DNA of 64,000 bases from an uncultured delta proteobacterium (GCA_903892415.1 CAITIQ010000230.1:1-64000); one strand, 5' to 3'; shown: positions 15,787 to 25,067, counted from the stretch's first letter. The notes: generated by a model from the letters alone, not told the origin. Numbers and translations: made by a program.

Positions 15787-18258
15787 TCAGTTCGCCGGTT
15801 CGTCCACGCGCTGATCCCGGGCGATCTCGACCAGGACCGAGGCTTTGCCGCACAGGGGCTGCCCGCTCAGCTTGCTGATGGCGCCTTGCGCGTCTTCTTT
15901 GCGCACCGCTACGAAGGTGTGGCGATCACGCACGCGGATGCGCTTGACGTTGTCTTTGTCGATGCCGGCCTGTTCGACCAAGGCGCGCAACAGATCTTGC
16001 GCTCGGGCGCCGTCGCGCCGGCCGACGCCGACGAACAACTCCACCAAGGCCGAGTCGGGGATGAACACGAGCGTCGTCGGCTCGTCGGGCGTGCCGGGCT
16101 TGCGGTTCGGGATGATCGGCTCGTCGTCACCGGCTTCGGCCGGCGGCGACCAGGAGGCGAAGTCCCGCGGCCGAGTGGGCCCGAGACGCGCATCGGAGCT
16201 GCGCTCGCCACGGTCGCGGCTCTCGGCGCGGTCATTGCGTTCACGCTCTCCGCGAAGCGTCCCCGTGGGGCGTTCTCCACGCGGCTCGAAGCGGCTCTCG
16301 GGTCGAACCGGCTCCGCGCGGTTCTCGCTGCGTTCGGCGCGCACCGGCTCGATGCGGGGCGTCTCCACGCCGGAGGTGGAAACGGGGCTTTCGATGCGGG
16401 GGCTCTCAATGCGCGGACTCTCTGCGCGGGGGCTCTCGGCTTGCGGCCGAACTTCAGCGCGCGGGCTTTCGACGCGGGGGCTTTCGACGCGCGGGCTTTC
16501 GACGCGGGGGCTTTCGACGCGGGGGCTCTCGGCTTGCGGGCTCTCGGCTTGCGGCCGAGCCTCAGCGCGCGGCTCGCTGGCGGAGCGCTCTGGCCTGTCA
16601 CGGCGGTCACGCCGCGGACCACGGTCGCCGCGATCACCACGGTCGCCGCGATCACCACGGTCGCCGCGATCACCGCGGTCGCCGCGATCACCACGGTCGC
16701 CGCGATCACCGCGGTCGCCACGGTCAGCGCCCGAAACGGGCCCGGCCGCAGGGGCTGCCACGTTGCCCTCGCTGCTGAGCGGAGCGCCGTTGCTTAGCGG
16801 TGCGCCGCCGTTGGCGGGGCTGCCGTTGCCGCGCGGCTCTTCGGAGGCCCGGCGCTTGAGCGTCGCGCGACGCAGGCCGCGGCGAGCTTGCGAAGCGTCC
16901 TCTTGGGCCGCCGGCCGCGCGCCCAAGAACTCGCGTAGCAGGCCGGCCAGGATGCCTTCGGCTTGGTCGTGCGTGAGCAAACGACGGGCGAGCGCCCGAT
17001 CATCTTCGTGCGTGCCCTTCGGCAGCATGGCGTCGGCGAGCATCGCCACGAGGTCCGCTTCAGCGCGCGTCTTCAGCTCGCCAGCAGAGGGCAGCATGCG
17101 CTCGATCGGACGGATCTTGTAGGTCAGGCGCAGCAAATAAAGCCCGCCGATGTCCTGCGGCGTGACCAGCGCGATCGCCGTCCCGGTACGGCCAGCGCGG
17201 CCTGTTCGCCCGGTGCGATGAACGTAGGTCTCGGCGTCTTGCGGGAAGTCGTAGTTGATGACGTGCGTCAGGTGCGAGATGTCGATACCGCGCGCAGCTA
17301 CGTCGGTGGCGATCAAGAAGCGCAGACGGCCTTCCTTGGTGCGCCGCATCACTTCTTCGCGCTCGTTCTGGGCCAGATCGCCGTTGAGCCAATCAGCGTC
17401 GAAGCCGCGCGCGGTGAGCGCCTCGGCGACAGCCTGCGTCGCGTCCTTCGTGTTGCAGAAGACCACCGCGCTCTCGGGATTTTCGGTCTCCAGGATGCGC
17501 GCCAGCGAGGCGATCTTCTCCGAGCGAATCATGTAAACGTAGTGCGCGATCGAGAGCGCGCCCACGTGGTCGCCGGAGAGCGTGATGAACTCGGGGTCCT
17601 TCAGCCGCGAACGGGAGATGCGCTCGATATCGGGCGGAACCGTCGCCGAGAACAGCAGCGTCTGCCGCGATTTGGGCAAGAAATCGAGGATCGCCGTGAG
17701 CTCCTTCTCGAAGCCCATCGACAACATTTCGTCCGCTTCGTCGAGCACCAAAAGGCGCACCGAATCAGGCGAGATCGTCCCGCGGCGCAGATGGTCGAGC
17801 ACGCGTCCGGGCGTCCCGACCACGACCTGCGCGCCGTCGGCGATGGCTGCGACCTGCTTCTCGAACGAGGCGCCGCCGTAGATGGCGGTGATCTTCGTCT
17901 CACGGTACTTCGCCAAACGCTCGAGCTCTTGCGAGACCTGCACCGCGAGTTCACGGGTCGGGCAAAGCGCTAACGCCTGCACCTTCGGGTTCGACCGCTT
18001 GACCACGTGGTCGATGATCGGGAGGCCGAAGCTCGCCGTTTTGCCGGTGCCGGTCCGCGCTTGGACCACCGCGTCTTTGCCGCGCGTCGCCGGGTCCCAC
18101 ACCGCGAGTTGCACCGGCGTCGGGTGGTCGTAGCCGACGTCTGCGAGGGCCCGTCGAACTTCGTCGGAGAGAGGGAGGGCATCGAAGGTGGGGCGCGCGA
18201 CTGGCGCTGTTTCTTCGTTCGGCGTGGATGCGTCGACCGCAACGTCTGCTTGTGTCAC
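15787..18258 (-). CDS. deaD: DEAD-box RNA helicase with long repeat-rich tail and DbpA-type RNA-binding domain
   Basis: 823 residues from a GTG at 18258; longer in-frame extensions would overlap the gene at 18357. Motifs in order: Q-motif region with YDHPTPVQ, ARTGTGKT (Walker A), PTRELAVQV, VLDEADEML (DEAD box), SATVP, ATDVAARGIDI and HRTGRTGRAGRTG. After the second RecA-like domain comes a low-complexity tail with Arg-Gly-Asp repeats, then PRVES repeats. The last 80 residues (TTLVFIPDSALVELFVGVGR onward) are a DbpA/CsdA-type RNA-binding domain. CsdA/DeaD homologues act in ribosome assembly, mRNA decay and cold adaptation. The disordered tail is unusually long. A weak GGAAAAAG precedes the start. 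Confidence 0.93.
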   Translation of the reverse strand: MTQADVAVDASTPNEETAPVARPTFDALPLSDEVRRALADVGYDHPTPVQLAVWDPATRGKDAVVQARTGTGKTASFGLPIIDHVVKRSNPKVQALALCPTRELAVQVSQELERLAKYRETKITAIYGGASFEKQVAAIADGAQVVVGTPGRVLDHLRRGTISPDSVRLLVLDEADEMLSMGFEKELTAILDFLPKSRQTLLFSATVPPDIERISRSRLKDPEFITLSGDHVGALSIAHYVYMIRSEKIASLARILETENPESAVVFCNTKDATQAVAEALTARGFDADWLNGDLAQNEREEVMRRTKEGRLRFLIATDVAARGIDISHLTHVINYDFPQDAETYVHRTGRTGRAGRTGTAIALVTPQDIGGLYLLRLTYKIRPIERMLPSAGELKTRAEADLVAMLADAMLPKGTHEDDRALARRLLTHDQAEGILAGLLREFLGARPAAQEDASQARRGLRRATLKRRASEEPRGNGSPANGGAPLSNGAPLSSEGNVAAPAAGPVSGADRGDRGDRGDRGDRGDRGDRGDRGDRGDRGDRGDRGPRRDRRDRPERSASEPRAEARPQAESPQAESPRVESPRVESPRVESPRVESPRAEVRPQAESPRAESPRIESPRIESPVSTSGVETPRIEPVRAERSENRAEPVRPESRFEPRGERPTGTLRGERERNDRAESRDRGERSSDARLGPTRPRDFASWSPPAEAGDDEPIIPNRKPGTPDEPTTLVFIPDSALVELFVGVGRRDGARAQDLLRALVEQAGIDKDNVKRIRVRDRHTFVAVRKEDAQGAISKLSGQPLCGKASVLVEIARDQRVDEPAN
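16384..16560. repeat. Degenerate 15-18 bp coding repeats (PRVES-type)
   Basis: Within the helicase gene, near-identical units read on the minus strand as Pro-Arg-Val/Ala-Glu-Ser, including variants with PQAES and PRIES. Their near identity at DNA level suggests recent expansion by slippage or recombination. Confidence 0.85.
16618..16725. repeat. Six 18-bp tandem repeats encoding Arg-Gly-Asp units
   Basis: Six consecutive 18-bp units (first unit accacggtcgccgcgatc) with one to three changes, encoding GDRGDR on the minus strand. They form the RG-rich, probably disordered part of the helicase tail, and such RG-rich tracts commonly bind RNA. Confidence 0.9.
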
Positions 18259-18356
18259 GTGGCTTTTTCCGGTTTCTTGAAAAGACTGAGATTTACGTGG
18301 AAGAGACTCGCCTGGCGACTCGAATGACGATTCGCGAGGGTCGGGGGAGGGGCCGA

Positions 18357-18893
18357 CTAGTGACCGCCGACCTGATTGGCAGCGGTGGAGCCTTTGGTTG
18401 TTCGCGCGGCGACATCGGAGGCAACCTGCTTGCGCAAGGCAGCAAGGCTTGAGGCTTCTCGACGGACCGCATGTTCCTCCGCATAGCGGAGCCGCTCCAA
18501 GGCGTCGAGACTGCGTCGATCGTCCGCCGCTTGGCAGAGCCCTTGAATCGGCGGAAGTTCCACCCAAACCGGGTCAACTTCGGCCCGGAAGCGCAAGAGG
18601 CCCTTGGCTGGGTCGTTTTCCAACTCGGCGGAGGCTCGGCCTTTTTCTATGGCGTCGTGAAGCTTAGCCAGGCCTCCTTCACAGGTTTGAACGGTCGCGG
18701 GCACGGGCACCGGCCAGAATATCTGCTTGGTTATCTGGCCGCTGGCGTAAAGCACCCAGCTGGAAACGAAGCTCAAGAACAAGATCGCTCCCCACTTCCG
18801 GGCTCGACGGGCCGGATCGGCTGGGGGAGTCGAAGCGCTGACGCGGGGTCTGGCGGAGCGGGGAGGCGGTGAAGCGACCAACGCGTAGACCAT
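18357..18893 (-). CDS. Single-pass membrane protein, unknown function
   Basis: 178 residues from the ATG at 18893. A Pro/Arg/Ser-rich N-terminal tail of 30 residues precedes one transmembrane segment (WGAILFLSFVSSWVLYASG). The remainder is a mostly helical, charged domain with two Cys (in TCEGGLAKLHDAIE and GLCQAADDRRS), consistent with an oxidising extracytoplasmic location. It resembles no family I can name. It lies 98 bases upstream of the helicase on the same strand and divergent from the barrel gene at 18936. Confidence 0.75.
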   Translation of the reverse strand: MVYALVASPPPRSARPRVSASTPPADPARRARKWGAILFLSFVSSWVLYASGQITKQIFWPVPVPATVQTCEGGLAKLHDAIEKGRASAELENDPAKGLLRFRAEVDPVWVELPPIQGLCQAADDRRSLDALERLRYAEEHAVRREASSLAALRKQVASDVAARTTKGSTAANQVGGH

Positions 18894-18935
18894 GCCTCAA
18901 CCAGCGTTCGGCCGAAAGGCCGCTTATCGCGACGG

Positions 18936-20420
18936 GTGGCTGTATCCTCCCGCTCGACGGTGCCCAGGGTGATCGCAGGTCTCAATCGGAGCGTCCGCTT
19001 TCGGCGGAACTGCAGAAGCTTGCTGCTCGTGGCGGCGTGCTGGTGTGCACCCGCGAGCGTCCGCGCCGATCCGATCCCCACCGATGAGTTCCAGGTGGAC
19101 CTTTTTCAAGGCCCACTGCTCGCGCCGCTCCGCGTCACCGCGCTCGGAGGCGCCTACGCCGGCTACGGTGAGGACTTGGCCGGAATGGTCGCCAACGCTG
19201 CCTCCACCGCGGTGCGACCGATCCGCGAGAGCCGCCACGTCGAGCTGGGGGCCTCGGCCTCGATCTCGATCCCCATCGACATCTTCGAGAACAACGATTT
19301 CGACAACAGCGGCGATCTCGACACCGATACCTCCGACTTCATCTACGTAACGGGCGGTGCAGTATTGAAGGTCGGGGCCTTTGGCCTCGGCGCGACCTCC
19401 GAGGTCCAGCGTTACGACATCGATATCGACGGCCCGAGCGGCACCACCACCTCTCCGGTGACCTTCTCCAAGACCCGGGTGCAAGCGGCGTGGGGCGGTC
19501 TCGGTGGGCAGATCCACGCGGGCGGCGGCGTGCGGGTGATCACCATGGGCCTCGACTATCGCGCGGGCAACCAAGCTTCGGGTAGCTCGCAATTCATCTT
19601 CGTAGGGGCGGCGCCGGAGTTCGGCCTGCTGGTCAAACCCGTGGCGCTGCCGCTGCGGTTTGGCGTCACGTACCGTTTTGCGGCCAAAGCGCTCGAGGTG
19701 ACCGGCGGAGAATCGCCGGCGCTGCTCACGCTTCCCCGCGCCGTGCGTCAGCCGTGGGAGCTCGAAACCGGGCTCGCCTTTCAGCTGGGACCACGCCCGT
19801 TCAACGTCTACTTCGTCGATCCGGAGGACGCCGATGATGAGGCCGAAGCGCGCGTGCGTGCGGCGCGCGAACTGCGCAAGCGCCAGCTCGAACGGGAGCT
19901 CGCACGCGGCGAATCGGGGGATCCCGAGCTCCGCGAGGCCCGCGAGTCCGACCTCGAACAGCTCGAACAACGCTGGCTCGAGGCGACCGAACAAGAGCTC
20001 CACGACCAACGCGATAACGCCGTCGCGGCGATGCCACGCGAGCACGTGCTCGTGCTCTTGAGCCTGCTCGCAACCGGGCCGGTCGAGAACGGCATCTCGG
20101 TCGAACGCTTCCTTTCGCAGACGACCTCGAACGACCCGCCGAAGATCGGCTCCTCCGGCGGCGCGGTCAATTTTTCACCGCGCTTCGGCATCGAGGCCGA
20201 ACCGATCGAAAATTGGTTGGTGGTGCGAGGCGGCAGCTACTACGAGCCCAACCGCTTCGGCGGCGTCGGTCGTCAGCACTTTACCTTCGGCGCGCAATTG
20301 CGCGTCTTCTCCAGCGACTTTTGGGGCTTCTTCCCAGAGTGGCCGTACGGCGTCGAGGTCGCCATGGACCTCGCGCCTCGCTACGAGAGCATCAGCGCCT
20401 CGGTGGCGCTCTTTCGCTAG
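18936..20420 (+). CDS. Outer-membrane beta-barrel protein, FadL/PorV-like, with a coiled-coil insertion
   Basis: 494 residues from a GTG at 18936; the N-terminus is uncertain and could begin at a later GTG. A signal segment, RSLLLVAACWCAPASVRA, ends before DPIPTDEF. After it come ALGGAYAGYGEDLAGM and NAAST, the opening seen in FadL/PorV-type barrels, and many alternating strands ending in an aromatic-terminated YESISASVALFR. Between about residues 290 and 360 lies a strongly charged, Glu/Arg-rich helix predicted to form a coiled coil, presumably an extra loop or plug outside the barrel. A role in uptake or surface assembly is inferred. The insert is unusual for this family. Confidence 0.75.
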   Translation: MAVSSRSTVPRVIAGLNRSVRFRRNCRSLLLVAACWCAPASVRADPIPTDEFQVDLFQGPLLAPLRVTALGGAYAGYGEDLAGMVANAASTAVRPIRESRHVELGASASISIPIDIFENNDFDNSGDLDTDTSDFIYVTGGAVLKVGAFGLGATSEVQRYDIDIDGPSGTTTSPVTFSKTRVQAAWGGLGGQIHAGGGVRVITMGLDYRAGNQASGSSQFIFVGAAPEFGLLVKPVALPLRFGVTYRFAAKALEVTGGESPALLTLPRAVRQPWELETGLAFQLGPRPFNVYFVDPEDADDEAEARVRAARELRKRQLERELARGESGDPELREARESDLEQLEQRWLEATEQELHDQRDNAVAAMPREHVLVLLSLLATGPVENGISVERFLSQTTSNDPPKIGSSGGAVNFSPRFGIEAEPIENWLVVRGGSYYEPNRFGGVGRQHFTFGAQLRVFSSDFWGFFPEWPYGVEVAMDLAPRYESISASVALFR

Positions 20421-20429
20421 TGCGCTGCA

Positions 20430-21452
20430 CTAGTTCAGCTCTTTGGAGGCTTTGTCGCTGGGCTCAATACCCAGGAACACGCCCGAGATTTCGCGCTCGA
20501 GCGCCTCGAGGATCTCCGACTCGATCGAGGACAGCTGGCCGGCTTGCCGGGCAATGTTGAGCGCATAAAGGAATACTCGGCTCGCGCGCACCGGCCGCCG
20601 TGAACCGCTCAGATCCATCGGGCTGTCGATATCCAGACCGTCAAGCACCACGAGCGCTCGCGGGTCCACACCCTCGGCCACGAGCTCCACGCCGGGCACG
20701 TCAGAGATGAAAACGTCAGCGCCGGCGACGCACTTGTGGAGCAGCGGGTTCAACTGCGAGAAGGCCTCTGCGGCAGCCTTTTCCCATTGTTCGCGCGATG
20801 GGGACCACGGCGGAACGCCGTGCGCGAGATCGAGCTCGCGCGCTTTGAGGAAGGCCACGGTCGCACCTTTCTCATCCCCCAGCTCGTCGCGTACGAGCCC
20901 GGCGTAGTAGTGGGCCTCCGGGTGACGCGGATCTTTGTCTGCTGCGTCCTCCACCAGCGGCTTGGCCTTCTCGACCTGGCCCATTTCATACAGCGCACGG
21001 CCAACCAGAAAAAGGTGCGCCGGGTTTTCGTACGGACCGTCGGGAACGCGCGCGAGGATCGCCCGCGCTTCCTCCTTTTCACCCTTGCCGAGCAGCGCGT
21101 CGAACTTCAGCAACAAGGCGTCGATCACCTCTTCATCCACCTCGGCGAACTCGAGCGCTTGGTCGCACATTTTGATCGCTTGATCGAAATCACCGAGCGG
21201 CGAGATGAACACCTCGGCGGCGTTGAGCATGGCCTCGAGGTACGTCTCATCGAGGGCGATCGCCTGTTGGTAGGCTTCGATCGCCTCGGAGCCTTCACCT
21301 TCGAGCGCGGCGACGAAGCCGAGCAGGTTGTGCGCCTCCGGAGAGTTGGGGTCGACCTCGAGAGCGCGACGAGCTGACGCAGCTGCGCCTCGTGTGTCGC
21401 CCTTTTGGACGAGCTCCCACCCGCGATCGAGGTGAGCTGAGAACTGATCCAT
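20430..21452 (-). CDS. TPR protein with a zincin-like domain lacking the HExxH motif
   Basis: 340 residues from the ATG at 21452 (a TTG at 21464 is possible). Residues 1 to about 215 are TPR repeats (e.g. PNSPEAHNLLGFVAALEG, PEAHYYAGLVRDELGD). Residues 248-335 match the minimal zincin domain of the DUF1025-type metallopeptidases that myxobacteria fuse to TPRs: VPGVELVAEGVDPRALVVLDG, then SRVFLYALNIAR, then a helix before FLGIEPSD. The position normally occupied by HEIGH reads R-E-I-S-G (residues 320-324), so both zinc-binding His are absent. It is most likely a non-catalytic scaffold. It converges on the barrel gene with a nine-base gap. Confidence 0.8.
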   Translation of the reverse strand: MDQFSAHLDRGWELVQKGDTRGAAASARRALEVDPNSPEAHNLLGFVAALEGEGSEAIEAYQQAIALDETYLEAMLNAAEVFISPLGDFDQAIKMCDQALEFAEVDEEVIDALLLKFDALLGKGEKEEARAILARVPDGPYENPAHLFLVGRALYEMGQVEKAKPLVEDAADKDPRHPEAHYYAGLVRDELGDEKGATVAFLKARELDLAHGVPPWSPSREQWEKAAAEAFSQLNPLLHKCVAGADVFISDVPGVELVAEGVDPRALVVLDGLDIDSPMDLSGSRRPVRASRVFLYALNIARQAGQLSSIESEILEALEREISGVFLGIEPSDKASKELN

Positions 21453-21524
21453 GAAGCTAACCAAGTCGACTACCGGGTACGCGTCAAGGCTTGACGCAAC
21501 CAGGTCAACTCCCGGCCCGCATGA

Positions 21525-23327
21525 CTACTCGTGCAGAACGACGAGGCTGCCTTTGCGATCTTTGGTCGCGAACACGCCGTGCCAACCCACCGGCAGCTGA
21601 GGATCGATGAAATCAAAAACGAACTTCGCGTCTTTGGGCGAGAGGTTCACGCAGCCGTGACTCATCTCGCGCCCGAAGTTCGAGTGCCAGAACGCCGCGT
21701 GAAGCGCGTAGGAACCTTTGAAGTAGGCCACGTACGGCACGTCTTCGATCGAGTAGGGCAGATCCCCAGACGCGCCATCCCCATCCATCGTCGTCGAAAG
21801 GTGCTTCTCGCGTACGCGGAAGGAGCCGGTCGGTGTGGAGTGGTCCTTCTTCTTGTTGCGCGAGTGTTTGCCGGGCGAAATCAACGCCGCGTAGATCGGC
21901 TTGTCGCCCTGAAACAACACCAGCGTCTTCTTCGAAAGGTTCACGTCGACCCAGCGTTCGTCTGCGCCGACCTCGTCCGGGCGCTTGCCGGGCTCGGTGG
22001 TGGTACCGGCGGCCGCCTTCACCCAGAAGCCGTCCACCGACTCGAGGTAGTTGGTGCCTGCGAGCTCCAGCGTCTTGCCGGTGAGCGCGACCGGCGTCTG
22101 CTTCGGTAGCTTGCCTTTGTCGGCCATTTTGTCGCCGGCTTTGTTCAGCTCGAACTTCGACGCTTTGTCGGAGAGCACGAAGAAGAAGCCCTTCGCCTCG
22201 TCGGGCCAGGTAGCGCCCTTCGACTCCGGCGGCTTGTTGATCCACATCCGATCCGAAGGCGCGAGCAGCCCGCTGGTGGTGCGGTAGAAGGTCCGGCCGC
22301 TCCACGCCAGCGTCTTGTCGACGGCGATGAAGAAGCCCTTCACCATGCGCTTGTCGAGACTTCCGCCGCGGCCCTTTTCGAGATCGGCCAAGGAGACGTT
22401 GGGGTTCTTCTCCTCGGTTTGCCACCACTCTTTGTTGGCGTTGGCATCGGGAGCCGCTTCACCCTCGGCCGGAGGGGAGGGAGCGATGGCGGAAACAGCG
22501 GCCACGGCTTGCGTCGCGTCGCTCACGTCGCTGGTCGGCACGTTGCCGTCTTCACCCTCGGCGGGCGCTTTGGCGCCGTCTTCCGGCTTGTGTTTGCCGC
22601 CCTCACGAGCCGGCTCTGCAGAAGCCGAACCGGCCGCGGCTGCTTCCTTCTTGGCCTTCGCCTCGCGCCGCTCTTTCTCCTTCTCCTCGAGGTGCGGCTC
22701 GATGCGGTACATCTCCTCGCGCGTGGGCAGCGATTTGTACAGCGGCGTGCCGTGAAAACGGTTGTACGCGTACTGGTACGGCACCGTGGTCTTGAGGTCC
22801 GGCTGACGAACGCCCAATTTCACCCGAGGGTTCTCCAGGTTGAGCGTCGCGTATTTGCCGCATACGTACCCGCCTTGCGCCAGCTTGTACCAACCGTCTT
22901 TGCAGTTCGCGCGCTTCTCCGGCGTTGTATCGGCGGGCACCTTGGCTCCTTGCCGGAGGTAGCCGAGCCGCTCGTCAGAGAAGCGCATCTCCGGATAAAC
23001 CGGCGTTTGGAAGGCCAGCGCCCCAAGGTTCGGCGGGGGCAACTCAGCTGGCGGCGCTTTTGCGGAGTTATCCGGCCCGGGTTCGCTGGCCGTCGCGGGC
23101 GAAACCACCGGCCCGCTGTTGCCCCCGCTGGTGCCAGTCCCGCTCGCTACAACGGCCGAGCCCGAAACCACGACCTGACTCGCTCGTGACGGTCCGCTCT
23201 CTTCGGTCTCCGAACTCCCGCCGCAGGCACCGACAAAAAGCCCGAGAAAGCCTAACAGAAGCGCTCGCGGACGAACGCTCGACGGCGACAGAAAGCTGCT
23301 TGTCACGGGGCCTCGAGGGGGCAACAT
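21525..23327 (-). CDS. L,D-transpeptidase (YkuD) lipoprotein
   Basis: 600 residues from the ATG at 23327; an in-frame GTG near 23306 is also possible. A lipobox LFVGAC gives a lipid-anchored N-terminus. It is followed by a Ser/Pro/Ala-rich linker, an SH3-like stretch including WYKLAQGGYVCGKYATLN, an Ala/Lys/Glu-rich insertion, and the catalytic YkuD domain near the end with His in HAAFWHSNFG and nucleophile Cys in SHGCVNLSP. Such enzymes form 3-3 cross-links in peptidoglycan or attach proteins to it. The first 480 residues are far longer than in classical YkuD proteins. It is transcribed divergently from the gene at 23579. Confidence 0.9.
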   Translation of the reverse strand: MLPPRGPVTSSFLSPSSVRPRALLLGFLGLFVGACGGSSETEESGPSRASQVVVSGSAVVASGTGTSGGNSGPVVSPATASEPGPDNSAKAPPAELPPPNLGALAFQTPVYPEMRFSDERLGYLRQGAKVPADTTPEKRANCKDGWYKLAQGGYVCGKYATLNLENPRVKLGVRQPDLKTTVPYQYAYNRFHGTPLYKSLPTREEMYRIEPHLEEKEKERREAKAKKEAAAAGSASAEPAREGGKHKPEDGAKAPAEGEDGNVPTSDVSDATQAVAAVSAIAPSPPAEGEAAPDANANKEWWQTEEKNPNVSLADLEKGRGGSLDKRMVKGFFIAVDKTLAWSGRTFYRTTSGLLAPSDRMWINKPPESKGATWPDEAKGFFFVLSDKASKFELNKAGDKMADKGKLPKQTPVALTGKTLELAGTNYLESVDGFWVKAAAGTTTEPGKRPDEVGADERWVDVNLSKKTLVLFQGDKPIYAALISPGKHSRNKKKDHSTPTGSFRVREKHLSTTMDGDGASGDLPYSIEDVPYVAYFKGSYALHAAFWHSNFGREMSHGCVNLSPKDAKFVFDFIDPQLPVGWHGVFATKDRKGSLVVLHE

Positions 23328-23578
23328 GGGCGGTCCGAGCGTTCTACTACTCGACCTCGCTCCGCGCGAACCACTTTCACGGCATGAGCCAGCGCCTCGA
23401 ACCACTCATTCGTGGCCTGTGCAACAGGAACGAGCATGTTTGTGGTCCTCGCTCCGTCCAATCCACAAGTCATTCTGCTACTCCCACCGCCTTCGTCGGT
23501 TACGATGCCGTTCCTCTGCAAGCTGATCGCCAAGTGACAAAAACGCCAGCCAACGCCAGCTCATTCCACCGAAGGTGG

Positions 23579-25042
23579 ATGCAGCGAACAGAAGGACCCG
23601 TGCGCTCCTCAAAAGCACCGGCCGTAGGCCCGAATGGGACTTCGACGCAGCACGGGTCCTTCCAAGTTTTCGTCAGCGGCGGCCTGAGCCGCCCGCTGCT
23701 GGTAACGCTGGTGGTCGCGTTGTTACTGCACGCGCCGGCGATGCCCTTCACCAGCTTGTTTCGCTGGAGCAGCGATCACGACTCGGATGAAGACGCCGAG
23801 CTGGTGGTGCCGGTCGACCTCGATTTCCAGGAGATCGACGTTGAAAAGCCGAAGCCGCAGGAGACGGCCAAGGTGCCGCCCCCCGAGCCGAAGCCCGAAG
23901 CCAAGCCGGAGCCCAAAGCCGAGCCGAAGCCGGAGCCGAAGCCTGAAGTGAAGCCGGAGCCCAAAGCCGAGCCGGTGGAACCGCCGCCGGTGGTGCCGGT
24001 CGCGCCGCCGGCGCCCGCTCCGGGCGAGGGGACGCCGCTCGGCGATGAGGCGATCATTCGTAAGCTCTCGGGTTCGCAGTCCAACAACGTGCAGGTGATC
24101 TTCGCCAGCACCGAGCTGCGCAAGCACCCGATCGGGCTGAAGCTCGGAGCGCTGCTCGGCGGCCACCCCCAATGGGAGGACTTCTTCCTCAAGAACGACA
24201 TCGATCCGGTGCGCGATATCGACGCTGTGGTCCTGACCGGCCCGCAGTTCCGCGTGTCCAACAAAGTGTTGGCCGTGCTCAAGCTGCAAGACCCGGCCAA
24301 GATCACCAAGACGGTGGAGACGCTGGTGAAGAAGGGGGACGGACACTGGCTCGAGAAGGCGCCGGTCAAGGCCGCCATCACCAAAGCCGAGGGCTACGAG
24401 CGGGTGTTCGCCATCGTCCCGGAGAAGAACCTGCTCTACATGATCCCGTCGCCCTTCCCGAGCGACCGCCAGCGGAAGAGCCTCGAAAAGAAGCCGAACC
24501 AACTCGAGAAGCTCGAGAAGCAGGGCCAGGAGAAGCTCGACGCGCACCTCAAAAACGTAGCCAGCGGTGACTTCAAGAAGCTGGACAGCTCCACCTACGC
24601 GATCGACGCCTACATGGTCGAACCGTTCAAGTTGGTCGGCCGCAAAGGCAGCGAGGGCCGCATCGATTTGGGCTTTCCGCTCGGCGAAATCGAGCTAATT
24701 CCGCGAACGCTGAAGCGAGCCCGTTTGCGGCTCAAGATCGAGCCCACCGGCGGCGTAAAGCTTTCGATCGACGCGCTCTCGGAGAGCAGCGAACAAGCGG
24801 CGAAGGACGCGGCCTTGCTCAACAACTTGTTGCCGATGGCGCGCACCGCAGCCGCGCTCCAGTTCAAGATCGACCTGCCCGAGTTCAGCTTCGTCGTGAA
24901 AGACCGCTCGATCGTCGCCGAAGTTGCGGTCTCCGACGCCTTCTTGCAGCGCGCGCTCGAACTTGGCCAGGCCGCCGTCGAGAATGACCGAGCCATCGCC
25001 GCCGAGCGAGCAGCTAAGCTGCCCAAGCCGCCGGCCAAGTAA
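23579..25042 (+). CDS. TonB-like membrane-anchored protein with Pro/Glu/Lys linker
   Basis: 487 residues if started at the ATG 23579; the frame stays open upstream but that part overlaps the divergent gene. One membrane helix (LLVTLVVALLLHAPAMPF) precedes acidic residues and a long Pro-Glu-Lys repeat linker (about 23875-23985), as in TonB. The C-terminal 330 residues (from EAIIRKLSGSQSNNVQVIFA) are not the TonB C-terminal domain. They read as mixed alpha/beta with LRKHPIGLKLGALLGGHPQW and a motif around DIDPVRDIDAVVLTGPQFR. I would guess a periplasmic-spanning protein; the function is unknown. Confidence 0.75.
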   Translation: MQRTEGPVRSSKAPAVGPNGTSTQHGSFQVFVSGGLSRPLLVTLVVALLLHAPAMPFTSLFRWSSDHDSDEDAELVVPVDLDFQEIDVEKPKPQETAKVPPPEPKPEAKPEPKAEPKPEPKPEVKPEPKAEPVEPPPVVPVAPPAPAPGEGTPLGDEAIIRKLSGSQSNNVQVIFASTELRKHPIGLKLGALLGGHPQWEDFFLKNDIDPVRDIDAVVLTGPQFRVSNKVLAVLKLQDPAKITKTVETLVKKGDGHWLEKAPVKAAITKAEGYERVFAIVPEKNLLYMIPSPFPSDRQRKSLEKKPNQLEKLEKQGQEKLDAHLKNVASGDFKKLDSSTYAIDAYMVEPFKLVGRKGSEGRIDLGFPLGEIELIPRTLKRARLRLKIEPTGGVKLSIDALSESSEQAAKDAALLNNLLPMARTAAALQFKIDLPEFSFVVKDRSIVAEVAVSDAFLQRALELGQAAVENDRAIAAERAAKLPKPPAK

Positions 25043-25067
25043 CCGCCGACTTTCCACTGCCAGGGCG

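Noticed and set aside
16618..16725. Possible CRISPR array from the short repeats
   Set aside because: The units are contiguous 18-bp coding repeats without unique spacers, lying in frame within a helicase tail.
15541..16797. Long plus-strand open frame opposite the helicase gene
   Set aside because: It is antisense to an unmistakable DEAD-box helicase and arises from the third-position G/C bias and the repeat tail; no recognisable motifs.
22925..23578. N-terminal extension of the TonB-like gene upstream of 23579
   Set aside because: It is antisense to the L,D-transpeptidase and lacks a signal or ribosome site, so only the later ATG was used.
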